Origin: Candidatus Krumholzibacteriia bacterium
Lineage (GTDB): Bacteria; Krumholzibacteriota; Krumholzibacteriia; G020349025
Length of the DNA stretch: 57,361 nucleotides
NCBI GenBank assembly: GCA_035649275.1
Contig: DASRJW010000088.1
Span: forward strand, 1 to 57,361
Direction of reading: 5' to 3'
Positions within the stretch are counted from its first letter, which is position 1. The number at the start of each line of letters is the position of its first letter. Positions 46,373 to 54,284 of this stretch are shown here, piece by piece. A program made the translations under genes and the position numbers. The notes beneath the pieces are model-generated. The model was given only the letters and a program-made list of their open reading frames with translations. It was not told where the DNA came from and did no database searches.

Positions 46373-49348
46373 TCAGTAGCTCGCCCGCAGCGCGAACTGG
46401 AAGCGCCGGGGCTGTTGGAACACCGTGGTCTTGCCGAAGTCCGGGTTGGTGTCGCCCGGAGCGTTCAGCTCGAAGCCTTGATCGAAGTCGACACCATCCT
46501 GATCGTTGAAGACGTTGAACACCCGAACGATCGCCGCGATCCGCTGCCGGCCGACGCGGAAGGTGTAGTCGGCATGGATGCCGACGTCATTCGTGGTCGG
46601 GCCGCGCTTGAAGCTCCCGGGGACCACGGTACCGTCCGCCTGCCGCACTCCACCCTCACCGCGCGCTACCAGCGGGATCTCGTAACCGTTGCCGTAGGCC
46701 TCGTTGAAACCGAGGGCGGTGATGGGGACGCCGCTGATCGCTGTCCAGCTCATTCCGAGGTTGAGGGTTCCCGGCACACGCCCTTGGAACTCGAAAGCGT
46801 ACGAGCCGAAGAGGTTGAACACGTGGGTGCGGTCGTTCGGCAGTACGCCATCCTCGATCGTGTGCTGCCAGATCTGTCGGTCCTGGGGCGTCGCCAGGTA
46901 GGGGAAGTCGAAGAGCGAGGTGATGAAGGGGTCGCTTTGGCCGTTGTCACGGCGGAAGTAACCCTCGTAGTTCCCCTCCAGCTTCGACCAGGTGTAGGAG
47001 CCCTGCACCTGCCAGCGGTCGCGCATGCGCTTCTCCCACTTGAGGGTGACAGCGTCGTACTTGCGCGACGGTTTCGGGAAGCCGGGCTCACCGTTCACCG
47101 CCAGGACATTCGGCCCCGGGTTGGTGATGAAGTAGCTGCCGAACTCGGCCCCGGCCAGGAGGTCTGTGTACGGCACCAGGGCCACGTCCTCCAGCGTCCG
47201 CCCCAGACTCCGGTGCATGTAGCTGACCCCGACGTTGAGGAACGGGATCACTTCACGCTCGACGCCGGCCACGTACTCGTCCTGGTAGGTCAGCTTCGCC
47301 TTGGGGTCGACGATGGTCGGTTCGTTGCCGAACACCGTGAACGAATTGAACACCGTCGGATCGATGATCCTGGGGTTGTTCGGGTCGCTGAGGTCGACGT
47401 TCGAGATCGGATAGCGCACGATGTGCGTGACCTCCGTCGACAGCGCCCGGACCGCCAGATCGTTGGGCACCTTGCCGAAGAAACGGCCGTAGGAGAAGGA
47501 GACCTTGGTCTTGTTGTCCCTCGTCGGGTCGATGGTGATGTGCGCCCGCGGCGCCCAGTTGTTCTCCCAGTTGAACTTGGTGACGGTGCCGAGGAGGGTC
47601 TCCTCTTCGTAGCGAACTCCCCCCATCAAGTTGATCCACTTGACCGGGCTCCACGAATCGGAGAGGAAGAACGATAGGTAGTGGGTCTTCGTCTCCGCCG
47701 TGAGCGAGCCGCTGCGGATGCGGCTGATCCGGAAGTCGTCGGCGTCGATATCCCAGATGTAACCGCTCTGCGCGTTGGTGAAGACGATCGAATCCGGCAG
47801 CCCCGGGCGCGAGATGGTGTCCAGCGGGATCTGCAAGCCCGAGGGGCCCGAGTAGTTCGCCGTGTGGTCGTAGCCGATGTCCTGGAACTCGAAACCATAG
47901 CGCAGGTTGTGCTCGCCTGCGGCTTGCAGGAAGTTGGAGAACTTCAGCCGGTACTGCGAGTTCCACGAGGACGCATCCTCGAAGAAGCCGGGACCGCCGA
48001 ACAGGCGCGGCGTCGCCAGCGTGTCCCCCGTGGAGGGATCGAAGAACATCGTGCCGCTGGCCTGGTTACGTGCCAGGTTTTCCTCGAAGTTGTCCTTGTG
48101 ATAGGCGTACGACGCCTCGATGAAGCTGTTGTCGTGCAGCTCGCCCTCCCAGCGCGCCACGACGTTGTTGCCGCCGAATTTGATATCGGAAAAGCGCGCC
48201 GTGGGGTCGACGACGGCGGCGGCTTCGGTTCGCTGCGGCCCCATGTCGCCCGTCGAGGGGTCGCCGAACGCGGAGACACTGAACGAGTGCTTCGGGTGCG
48301 CGAACCATTTGACGTTGCCGGCATAGTTCCAGATGGTGCGATCCGCGTCGAGCTCGTGCTTGAACCCCAGATCCCGGGTGAGCGCTGCCGCCGTCGTCGT
48401 GGTCCGCGTCGTGAACGTCGGGTCGAAGGCGCCGTAGAAGAAGACCTTGTCGGTCTTGATCGGGCCACTCACCTCGGCACCATAGTCCTGGCTCTGGAAA
48501 TTGGTGATATCCACGGCGCCCACTTGGCGGTCGGTCAAGGCGCGCTCGGCCTCGGCACCCTGGAAGTAGCCGAACGCGCTGCTCTTCCATTCATTGCCGC
48601 CCGTCTTGGTCACCAGGTTGATGAAGCCACCCAGGGCCTCGCCGTACTCCGGTTCGTAGCCACCGGTCTTGACCTGGACTTCTTTGATGTAGTCGAAGTT
48701 CACGCCCGTACCGAGCGAACCGAAGACGATGGAGTACGACCCGGCGCTGCCGTAGCCCGCGTTGTTGATGTTGACGCCGTCGATCACGTAGACGTTCTCG
48801 AGGCCGCTGGCTCCGGAGATGGACGGATTCGACTCCCCGGAACCCGGCAGACCGCTGGCGACGACACCCGGCGCCAAGGCGAGGGTACTGGAAAAGCTCC
48901 GACCGATCGGGATGCTCGACATGAGCTCCGAGGTGATCGTGGCGCCGGTCGTGGTCGTGGAGAGGTCCACCACGGGCGCTTCGCCGACGACTTCGATCTG
49001 CTCGGTGACGCCGGCGGAGAGGGTGATCTCGATGCGCAAGCGCGCGCCGAGCCGCACGTCGAGGTTCTGTCTCTCGACGGTGTTGAAGCCTTGCAACGTT
49101 GCCTTCAAATTGTAGTCGCTGCCGGCTGGTAGATGGGTGAAGACGAAGCGTCCATTGGCATCGGTGACTTCCGTCTTCGTTCCCTGAGCGGAAGACAGGA
49201 TCACTGTGACGCCCGGCAGGGGGGTTCCCTGCGCGTCCGCCACGGTACCGTCGATGGTTCCCGAAGTGACCTCCTGCGCGGTCGCGGGACCATGCGCGAC
49301 GGTCAATAGAGACACCACGAAGCCAAGGACGAGGATTCTTGGCCGCAT
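46373..49348 (-). CDS. TonB-dependent receptor with carboxypeptidase-regulatory N-terminal domain
   Basis: A 991-residue outer-membrane receptor. A signal peptide (cleavage near ATAQ, about 25) is followed by a transthyretin-like domain (about 28-105: GTIDGTVADAQGTPLPGVTV), a plug (about 112-240: VVDLSTTTTGATIT; ENVYVIDGVNI) and a long beta-barrel ending in the aromatic C-terminus LRASY. The regulatory plus plug architecture is shared by SusC-like and OAR-like proteins. No SusD gene is adjacent, so it is closer to OAR-type receptors and the substrate is unknown. AAAGGAGG lies 7 bases before the ATG at 49348, and a good promoter is 45 bases upstream. The TonB operon 2 kb away is the likely energiser. 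Confidence 0.95.
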   Translation of the reverse strand: MRPRILVLGFVVSLLTVAHGPATAQEVTSGTIDGTVADAQGTPLPGVTVILSSAQGTKTEVTDANGRFVFTHLPAGSDYNLKATLQGFNTVERQNLDVRLGARLRIEITLSAGVTEQIEVVGEAPVVDLSTTTTGATITSELMSSIPIGRSFSSTLALAPGVVASGLPGSGESNPSISGASGLENVYVIDGVNINNAGYGSAGSYSIVFGSLGTGVNFDYIKEVQVKTGGYEPEYGEALGGFINLVTKTGGNEWKSSAFGYFQGAEAERALTDRQVGAVDITNFQSQDYGAEVSGPIKTDKVFFYGAFDPTFTTRTTTTAAALTRDLGFKHELDADRTIWNYAGNVKWFAHPKHSFSVSAFGDPSTGDMGPQRTEAAAVVDPTARFSDIKFGGNNVVARWEGELHDNSFIEASYAYHKDNFEENLARNQASGTMFFDPSTGDTLATPRLFGGPGFFEDASSWNSQYRLKFSNFLQAAGEHNLRYGFEFQDIGYDHTANYSGPSGLQIPLDTISRPGLPDSIVFTNAQSGYIWDIDADDFRISRIRSGSLTAETKTHYLSFFLSDSWSPVKWINLMGGVRYEEETLLGTVTKFNWENNWAPRAHITIDPTRDNKTKVSFSYGRFFGKVPNDLAVRALSTEVTHIVRYPISNVDLSDPNNPRIIDPTVFNSFTVFGNEPTIVDPKAKLTYQDEYVAGVEREVIPFLNVGVSYMHRSLGRTLEDVALVPYTDLLAGAEFGSYFITNPGPNVLAVNGEPGFPKPSRKYDAVTLKWEKRMRDRWQVQGSYTWSKLEGNYEGYFRRDNGQSDPFITSLFDFPYLATPQDRQIWQHTIEDGVLPNDRTHVFNLFGSYAFEFQGRVPGTLNLGMSWTAISGVPITALGFNEAYGNGYEIPLVARGEGGVRQADGTVVPGSFKRGPTTNDVGIHADYTFRVGRQRIAAIVRVFNVFNDQDGVDFDQGFELNAPGDTNPDFGKTTVFQQPRRFQFALRASY

Positions 49349-49392
49349 CGTTACGCCTCCTTTTGTCCGGTGTACCGCTCCCAACCAAGCGC

Positions 49393-49421
49393 AAGATATG
49401 CTCGTTGCGTTCGTTGGTCAA
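49393..49421 (-). promoter_or_regulatory. Promoter of the TonB-dependent receptor
   Basis: On the minus strand TTGACC (49421-49416, five of six) and TATCTT (49398-49393, four of six) are 17 bases apart. Transcription should start near 49386, leaving a leader of about 38 bases with a strong GGAGG site. Confidence 0.65.
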
Positions 49422-49858
49422 TGATCACCGGGCCAGTCGGGGTGGGGTGTTTTCACCACCCACGGCGAGTCGCCCATCCTCCCCGGAGCCGCTCCCAGAA
49501 CGGCCCTGGGGAGGGTCAGGCGAACGCGGGTGATCCTCAGGGGTCCTCTTGAGGCGACATCGGGGAATGTAACAGTGTCATTGAGATACACAATGGGGAC
49601 GGGACGGTGGATTGAAATGGAGTCGTGTAGCTTTCCTGCTCCGCTCGACCCCGACGACTGTTGGTGCCGGACGAACTCCGGGTTTCACCGGAGGCCGACT
49701 GCAGGAGTCTGCCGACCGACCGGCCCGGCGGCGGAGGCCGCCGCTGGGGTACGGCGCCCCGAGTCGGGAGCCGGCCGGAGGACCTCCCCGGCCTCTGGGG
49801 CCGACACCGGGTCCGGGGCGCTGGGGCCTCGCCTCGGCGGGCCCGGGCTCGAAGGGCT
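49422..49858. other. Gene-free stretch downstream of the aminopeptidase-like gene
   Basis: No coding region is supported. A 7-bp GC-rich hairpin (CGGCGGC, 49726-49732 with 49737-49743) and other GC stems could end the minus-strand transcript from 50911, but no T-tract follows. Base composition becomes extremely GC-rich from 49700 to 49858. Confidence 0.35.
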
Positions 49859-50911
49859 TTAGAGACGGCCCGCGTCGACGCCCAGGATGAAATCGATGAC
49901 ACCCCGCATGTAGACCTCCTGGTCGTCGTAGAGCGCCAGGTGGCTGCCCTTCGGGCAATGCAGGTAATGCCCCTTCTGCATCCGCCCGGCCATCCATTCC
50001 ATGTGCTTCGGGTCCATCGTGTCGTAGGCCGCCCCGATCGTGAGCGCCGGCACCGCGATCTTTCCCAGGTCGGCGCTGCGATCCCAGCGCACGAGCTTGC
50101 CGCTGGCGCCGAGCTCGCTCGGTCCCTGCATGGGAATGTAGATCGCAGGGTTCATGTGCGCGAAGGCCCGCTGGACCGGATCCGGCCACTGGTCGTGGGG
50201 GATGCGCAGCACGTGGAGCTCGTAGTGGTGTGGGATCAGGAGGCCCATGTAGCGGGGGTTGCCATAGTCCTGCGCTGCTTCGAGATTCTTCAGCTCGGCG
50301 AGTACCGCTGGATCCATGCTGGAGTGGAAGACGCTATCGGCGTAGGCGTTGTAAGCAGGCACACTCGCCATCATGTTAGAGATGATCAGGGCCTTGAGAT
50401 GTTCCTGATGCGCGAGGGCGTATTCGAGAGCCAGCAGGCCTCCCCACGAGTGTCCGAGCAGAAAGAAGTTGTCGCGGTCGAGCCCCAGTGCCTGGCGCAC
50501 CTGCTCGACCTCGTCGACGAAACGTGCGGTGTCCCAGAGCTCCGGTGCCTCGGGCTGGTCGCTGTAATGGGAGCCGAGTTGGTCATAGTAGTAGTACTCG
50601 ATGCCCGCACCGGGGAGATAGCTGTCGAACGCCTCCAGGTATTCGTGGGTGAAGCCGGGTCCGCCATGGAGGAGGAGCAGCTTGATTCTCGGGTTGTTGC
50701 CGATGCGTTTCGTCCACACCCGGAAGGTGCCTGCCGGCGTGGTCACCGGGATCATCTGCACGCCGCCAGCAAGGATGTCGTCACGCCCGGTGTAGTCGAG
50801 GTAGGCCGACAGCGGCTTCTCCGGCGGGGCCGGGGCTTTCGAGCAGCCCCAAACGGGGAGCATGCTGCTGCCGGCAGCCAGACCCGCGAAGATCCAACTC
50901 CGCACGCGCAT
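49859..50911 (-). CDS. Prolyl-aminopeptidase-like alpha/beta-hydrolase lipoprotein
   Basis: 350 residues. The start at 50911 gives a lipoprotein signal (PVWGC, Cys23). The enzyme has S33 features: oxyanion motif LLLLHGGPGFTHEY (about 78-91), nucleophile elbow GHSWGG (about 150), a helical cap, Asp in a GAAYDTMDP strand and His in KGSHLALYDD. It should release N-terminal Pro or similar residues from peptides, or hydrolyse a related amide, at the membrane surface. AAGGG lies 5 bases upstream of a GATTCG spacer. Longer upstream readings run through the promoter region of the next gene and are not used. Confidence 0.87.
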   Translation of the reverse strand: MRVRSWIFAGLAAGSSMLPVWGCSKAPAPPEKPLSAYLDYTGRDDILAGGVQMIPVTTPAGTFRVWTKRIGNNPRIKLLLLHGGPGFTHEYLEAFDSYLPGAGIEYYYYDQLGSHYSDQPEAPELWDTARFVDEVEQVRQALGLDRDNFFLLGHSWGGLLALEYALAHQEHLKALIISNMMASVPAYNAYADSVFHSSMDPAVLAELKNLEAAQDYGNPRYMGLLIPHHYELHVLRIPHDQWPDPVQRAFAHMNPAIYIPMQGPSELGASGKLVRWDRSADLGKIAVPALTIGAAYDTMDPKHMEWMAGRMQKGHYLHCPKGSHLALYDDQEVYMRGVIDFILGVDAGRL

Positions 50912-51038
50912 CGAATCCCTTGCCCTTCTGGGGCGCCACGCTAGTCTATTCGGGGACGGCGTGCAAGGCGCCGCAAGGTTGGATGTTGGCGCGGCGGGGG
51001 TGCCACTCGCCCCCGCGCGTTCGACAGCGGGAGGGGTC

Positions 51039-51563
51039 ATGAAATCACGCGAAGAAATGGCGCAGAGAATCAACCAGCTCGAGCGCGAGCTCGCGATGAC
51101 GAAGGGCGGCGCCTTCCGGCCGGTGCGGAAGCGCTCGCAGGCGACTTTCGGCGACTGGCCGCTGTACGACATCGCCATCGGCCCGGATCTGCAACGCGGC
51201 GAGGTGCGCGGGCACGCCCGCGGCATCATCGCTCTCGGCGACATGGCCACCGGCTTCTTGGCCATCGGCGGCTTGGCGCGCGGCGTGATTGCGCTGGGAG
51301 GCCTCGCCGCCGGGCTCTTCAGCTTCGGCGGCCTTTCGGTGGGCATCTTGGCGGCGTTCGGCGGCCTCGCGGTCGGTGGTCTTGCCGTGGGCGGCGCCGC
51401 TGTGGGTGGCGTTGCAGTCGGCGGCGGGGCGGCTGGCTACTACGCCTGCGGCGGAGCCGCGGTTGGCCAGTATGTGATGTGGGCTGGCAAGCAGGATCCG
51501 GAAGCCGTGGCGTTTTTCGAAAAGTACGGCTTGGACGTGCTCGTCCAGGGGCCGAAGCGCTAG
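51039..51563 (+). CDS. Gly/Ala-rich repeat protein of unknown function
   Basis: 174 residues. A charged helical start (REEMAQRINQLERELAM) is followed by GDWPLYDIAIGPD and then, from about 60 to 148, a run of five- to eight-residue repeats of the type GGLAxG or GxIALG with almost no charge. It has no signal peptide. The periodicity could build a beta-solenoid or pack in the membrane. I recognise this general pattern as a widespread uncharacterised family, often with the same GDWPLYD and RGHARGI segments. GGGAGGGG lies 2 bases before the ATG. It diverges from the aminopeptidase-like gene. Confidence 0.75.
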   Translation: MKSREEMAQRINQLERELAMTKGGAFRPVRKRSQATFGDWPLYDIAIGPDLQRGEVRGHARGIIALGDMATGFLAIGGLARGVIALGGLAAGLFSFGGLSVGILAAFGGLAVGGLAVGGAAVGGVAVGGGAAGYYACGGAAVGQYVMWAGKQDPEAVAFFEKYGLDVLVQGPKR

Positions 51564-51623
51564 GCACGAAGGGGAAACGGATTCTCCCTCGTCGACACAA
51601 GGCGGCAGGGACGGTACCCCGGG

Positions 51624-52589
51624 TCAGCGCGCCTTCGTGAGCGTCGCGAGCTTTTCCCTGGCGGGCTCGTACTCCTGATCGGCGCGCAGCGCCGCTTCGT
51701 AAGCCTTCGTCGCCGACTCCGTGTCCCCCACCGCGATGTAGTAATCGCCGAGACCCTCGTGCGTGCGGGGGCTCTCGGGCCGGCAATACACCGCCCAATC
51801 GAAGTAGTCCTTGGCTCGCTTCGGGTCTTTCCTCTCGAGAGCCAGACGACCTGCCGCCAGGAACGCGTTCAGCTTGAAGACATTCTCCGCCTTCGCCTGG
51901 TCGTAGTCGGCGAAGGCCAGTGCCGGCTCGCTGCGCAGCCGATGGACGTCGGCGCGGACGACATAGAACTCCTTCTCGCCCATGTCGATGGCCTCTTGGA
52001 CCATCTGCAGCGCCTTGTCCTTGTCGCCACCGGCGATTCCCGGTGCTTGCAGATACGTGTAGGCGAGGTAATACCGGTAGGGCACAGGGCGCGGGTCGAG
52101 ATCGAAGGCTCTTTGGTAGGCGTCCTTCGTCTTGTTGTGCCAGTTCCAGCGATCCAATCCGCCCGTGGCACGGGAGAGGTGGGCGAAGCAGATGAGAGCT
52201 TGCTGGAAGTGATGCAAGGGCTGCTCGGGATGCAACGCGATCGCTCTCTCGATCGAGAGACTTGCCTTGTCCAGTGAACCATCCTCGCGCTCCATCTGCG
52301 CGAGGAGATTCAGCACGCCGTCCGACGGATCGGTCCCGGCGGCGAGAGACCGCAGAGTCGCCACCACCGCCTCGCGATCGCCTTGGCGAATCTGCGCGAT
52401 GTACGGCTCGAGGGCCGGCCAGGTCTCGGCGTACTGCGTGAGCTCGATGCCGGTGGGCTGCTCGACATGGATCACCGGGGGATGGTCGGCGCTCTCGCCT
52501 GCCAGGGCCGTGCCCAGCATCGCCGTCAGCGTCACCAGGCCGCGGAGGGGCGACCCGGCCCTGCTCCATGGGGTAGGAAATGCCCTCAT
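51624..52589 (-). CDS. Secreted TPR protein
   Basis: 321 residues from the ATG at 52589, which gives a signal peptide (hydrophobic about 17-31, TALAG). Six or more TPR-type pairs follow (SLSIERAIALHPEQPLHHF; YQRAFDLDPRPVPYRYYLAY; KAYEAALRADQEYEPAREKL). No ribosome site lies right before this ATG. A TTG at 52667 has GAGGAGG 7 bases upstream and would add 26 residues before the signal, so the true start is open. It diverges from the DUF1579 gene. The role is presumably protein docking in the periplasm. Confidence 0.8.
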   Translation of the reverse strand: MRAFPTPWSRAGSPLRGLVTLTAMLGTALAGESADHPPVIHVEQPTGIELTQYAETWPALEPYIAQIRQGDREAVVATLRSLAAGTDPSDGVLNLLAQMEREDGSLDKASLSIERAIALHPEQPLHHFQQALICFAHLSRATGGLDRWNWHNKTKDAYQRAFDLDPRPVPYRYYLAYTYLQAPGIAGGDKDKALQMVQEAIDMGEKEFYVVRADVHRLRSEPALAFADYDQAKAENVFKLNAFLAAGRLALERKDPKRAKDYFDWAVYCRPESPRTHEGLGDYYIAVGDTESATKAYEAALRADQEYEPAREKLATLTKAR

Positions 52590-52617
52590 GATGGTGATTA
52601 CGCTGGTACCTCCACCC

Positions 52618-52646
52618 TGGTTACGCGGCTGAAGGGGTCGTATACT
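52618..52646 (+). promoter_or_regulatory. Putative promoter of the DUF1579 gene
   Basis: TATACT (52641-52646, five of six) lies 58 bases before the ATG. The hexamer 17 bases upstream, TGGTTA, matches the -35 consensus at only three positions. Confidence 0.4.
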
Positions 52647-52703
52647 CCGTGGCACGGTTTCAGCCAACGGTCAACCTCCTCTAGCGAAAAGGGGACACGA
52701 ACC

Positions 52704-53321
52704 ATGAGGGGAACGTGGATCAAGATCTGGTGTGTCGCCTCCTTGGCGGCCGCCGTGGTCGCGCTGCCGCTCGCCGCGCAGAGCCCGCCCGGCCAGAAGG
52801 AAATGTCGGCGGAAGAAAAGGCGATGATGGACGCCATGATGAAGGCCGCCACGCCAGGCAAGCAGCATCAGTGGCTGGCGACCAAGGCGGGCATGTGGTC
52901 GTTCACCGGCAAGTTCTGGCAGGCTCCGGGCGCACCGCCGGTGGAAATGAGCGGCGCGGCCGAGCGCACGATGATGCTGGGTGGCCGTGTCATGGCCGAG
53001 AAGGTCAGCAGTGCAGGGTTCATGGGCCAGCCGTTCGAGGGCTACGGGCTGGCGGGCTACGACAACGTGGCCAAGGCGTTCTGGGGTACCTGGAACGACA
53101 ACATGGGCACGGGCGTGATGCTGAGCAAGGGCCAGTGCGACGACAAGGGGGCGTGCACCTACACGGGTGAGTACTTCGACCCCATGACCGGAAAGATGAA
53201 GAAGTCGCGCATGACCGCGCGCGACGACGGGCCGGACAAGGAAATGCACGAGTTCTTCGACACCGGTCCGGATGGTAAGGAATTCAAGAGCATGGAGCTG
53301 GTGTACACGCGCAAGAAGTGA
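52704..53321 (+). CDS. Secreted DUF1579 family protein
   Basis: 205 residues. A signal peptide (about 1-25, PLAAQ) is followed by a Met/Lys-rich helix (EEKAMMDAMMKAATPG) and a lipocalin-like antiparallel beta domain. The family signatures are HQWLATKAGMWSFTGKFW, RTMMLGGRVMAEKV, GYGLAGYDNVAKAFWGTW and SMELVYTR. The family has no established reaction; its fold suggests ligand binding. AAAAGGGG precedes the ATG. A strong terminator follows at once, so the gene is monocistronic. Confidence 0.88.
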   Translation: MRGTWIKIWCVASLAAAVVALPLAAQSPPGQKEMSAEEKAMMDAMMKAATPGKQHQWLATKAGMWSFTGKFWQAPGAPPVEMSGAAERTMMLGGRVMAEKVSSAGFMGQPFEGYGLAGYDNVAKAFWGTWNDNMGTGVMLSKGQCDDKGACTYTGEYFDPMTGKMKKSRMTARDDGPDKEMHEFFDTGPDGKEFKSMELVYTRKK

Positions 53322-53341
53322 AGGCGCGAGCCTGGGCGAAT

Positions 53342-53388
53342 CCGTCGGCCCCGAGGTGCCCGAGCGGCCTCGGGGCCTGACGGGTTTT
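53342..53388. terminator. Strong intrinsic terminator between convergent genes
   Basis: A perfect 10-bp stem (GGCCCCGAGG, 53347-53356 with 53368-53377) is extended by five more pairs (CCGTC/GACGG) around one bulged T. GTTTTC follows on the plus strand. It ends the DUF1579 transcript and abuts the convergent stop at 53388. Confidence 0.85.
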
Positions 53389-54122
53389 CAGTCGAGGCGG
53401 ACCTCGATGTCGCCAGCACCGACGCGGACGCCCACATCGGCGTCGCCTTCGCCGCGACTCCAGTGGACCTCGCCGCCGACGAGGTGCCGGCGAACGCTCT
53501 CCGCCCGGCCATGGCGGAGCTTCAGGTTGGCGTCGCCCACGGCTGCCTCCAGGTCCACCGAACCCACGTCGTCCTCGGCCAGGCGGATGTCGATGTCGCC
53601 GGCGCCGAGGCGGACGTCGATGTCGCCGCGCAGTCCCGCGATGCGCAGCTCTCCGGCCCCCATGTGCACCTCGAGGCCCATTTCCTTCGGCAGGGTGACA
53701 CGCATTCCCACGTGCAGGCCGTGGTTCGAGCTCTTGGACATGCCCATGACCTCGAGGTACAGGTGGCTGCCTCGGGGGTCGGCTTCCACCTTGATCCGCT
53801 CGAGGCGCTCCTCGCAGTCGCCCCAATGGTGGCGGCACTCGAGCTCGAGCTTTACGTGCACCTGATCGTCGTCGCCAGGCTCCACGCTCAGAGCCCCGAA
53901 CGGAAAGTGCAGCTCCACGTCACGGACGCCGGCCGCCGGGAAGTCGTAATCTGCCGTGCGCTCCTCACTGGCCTGGGAAGGGGAGGAGACGAGGCAGACT
54001 GCGGCGAAGAAGGGCAGCCCCTGGGCTGCCAGTTTCCTCCGAGTTCGCCCCAGGCCAGTACGCGGAAGGCCGGCCCAAGGTCTTCGGAAACAGGGAACGG
54101 CAGGTCGGTTCGACCTATCCAC
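53388..54122 (-). CDS. Secreted DUF4097-like beta-helix protein
   Basis: 244 residues. The GTG at 54122 is chosen because GGGAGG lies 6 bases upstream. It gives a long basic leader (about 38 residues), then the signal core LPFFAAVCLVSSPSQA. The mature part starts with a strand domain (DYDFPAAGVRDVELHFPFGALSV). From about 140 it becomes repeated GDIDVRLGAGDIDIRLAEDD-type rungs, as in DUF4097 putative adhesins. These rungs carry alternating Asp and hydrophobic residues and probably form a beta-solenoid. Two Cys (about 100 and 107) may form a disulphide. Function is unknown. Confidence 0.75.
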   Translation of the reverse strand: MDRSNRPAVPCFRRPWAGLPRTGLGRTRRKLAAQGLPFFAAVCLVSSPSQASEERTADYDFPAAGVRDVELHFPFGALSVEPGDDDQVHVKLELECRHHWGDCEERLERIKVEADPRGSHLYLEVMGMSKSSNHGLHVGMRVTLPKEMGLEVHMGAGELRIAGLRGDIDVRLGAGDIDIRLAEDDVGSVDLEAAVGDANLKLRHGRAESVRRHLVGGEVHWSRGEGDADVGVRVGAGDIEVRLD

Positions 54123-54233
54123 GATGAACCTCCCAGGCCAGAAGCCCTTGCGGCGGAGTCCCATCGGATGCTACGCGGCAGGCCGGCCCAGGGTTACTTC
54201 GGGCCGAGAACCACGACCTCCCACGGCGGAAAA

Positions 54234-54264
54234 GAGGGCGGCGCCCCAGGACGGGGCGCCGCTC
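54234..54264 (-). terminator. Intrinsic terminator of the subtilisin-like gene
   Basis: A GC stem of 10 perfect pairs (54238-54247 with 54253-54262), plus one G-U and one G-C pair, has a 5-base loop. On the minus strand it is followed by CTCTTTTCC. It lies 21 bases after the stop at 54285. Confidence 0.8.
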
Positions 54265-54284
54265 CCATGCAAACATGAAATCGC

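Noticed and set aside
46331-49132. Plus-strand proteins opposite the TonB-dependent receptor
   Set aside because: Long open frames here are GC-rich shadows, Arg/Val/Glu-biased without domains or ribosome sites, whereas the minus strand encodes a complete receptor.
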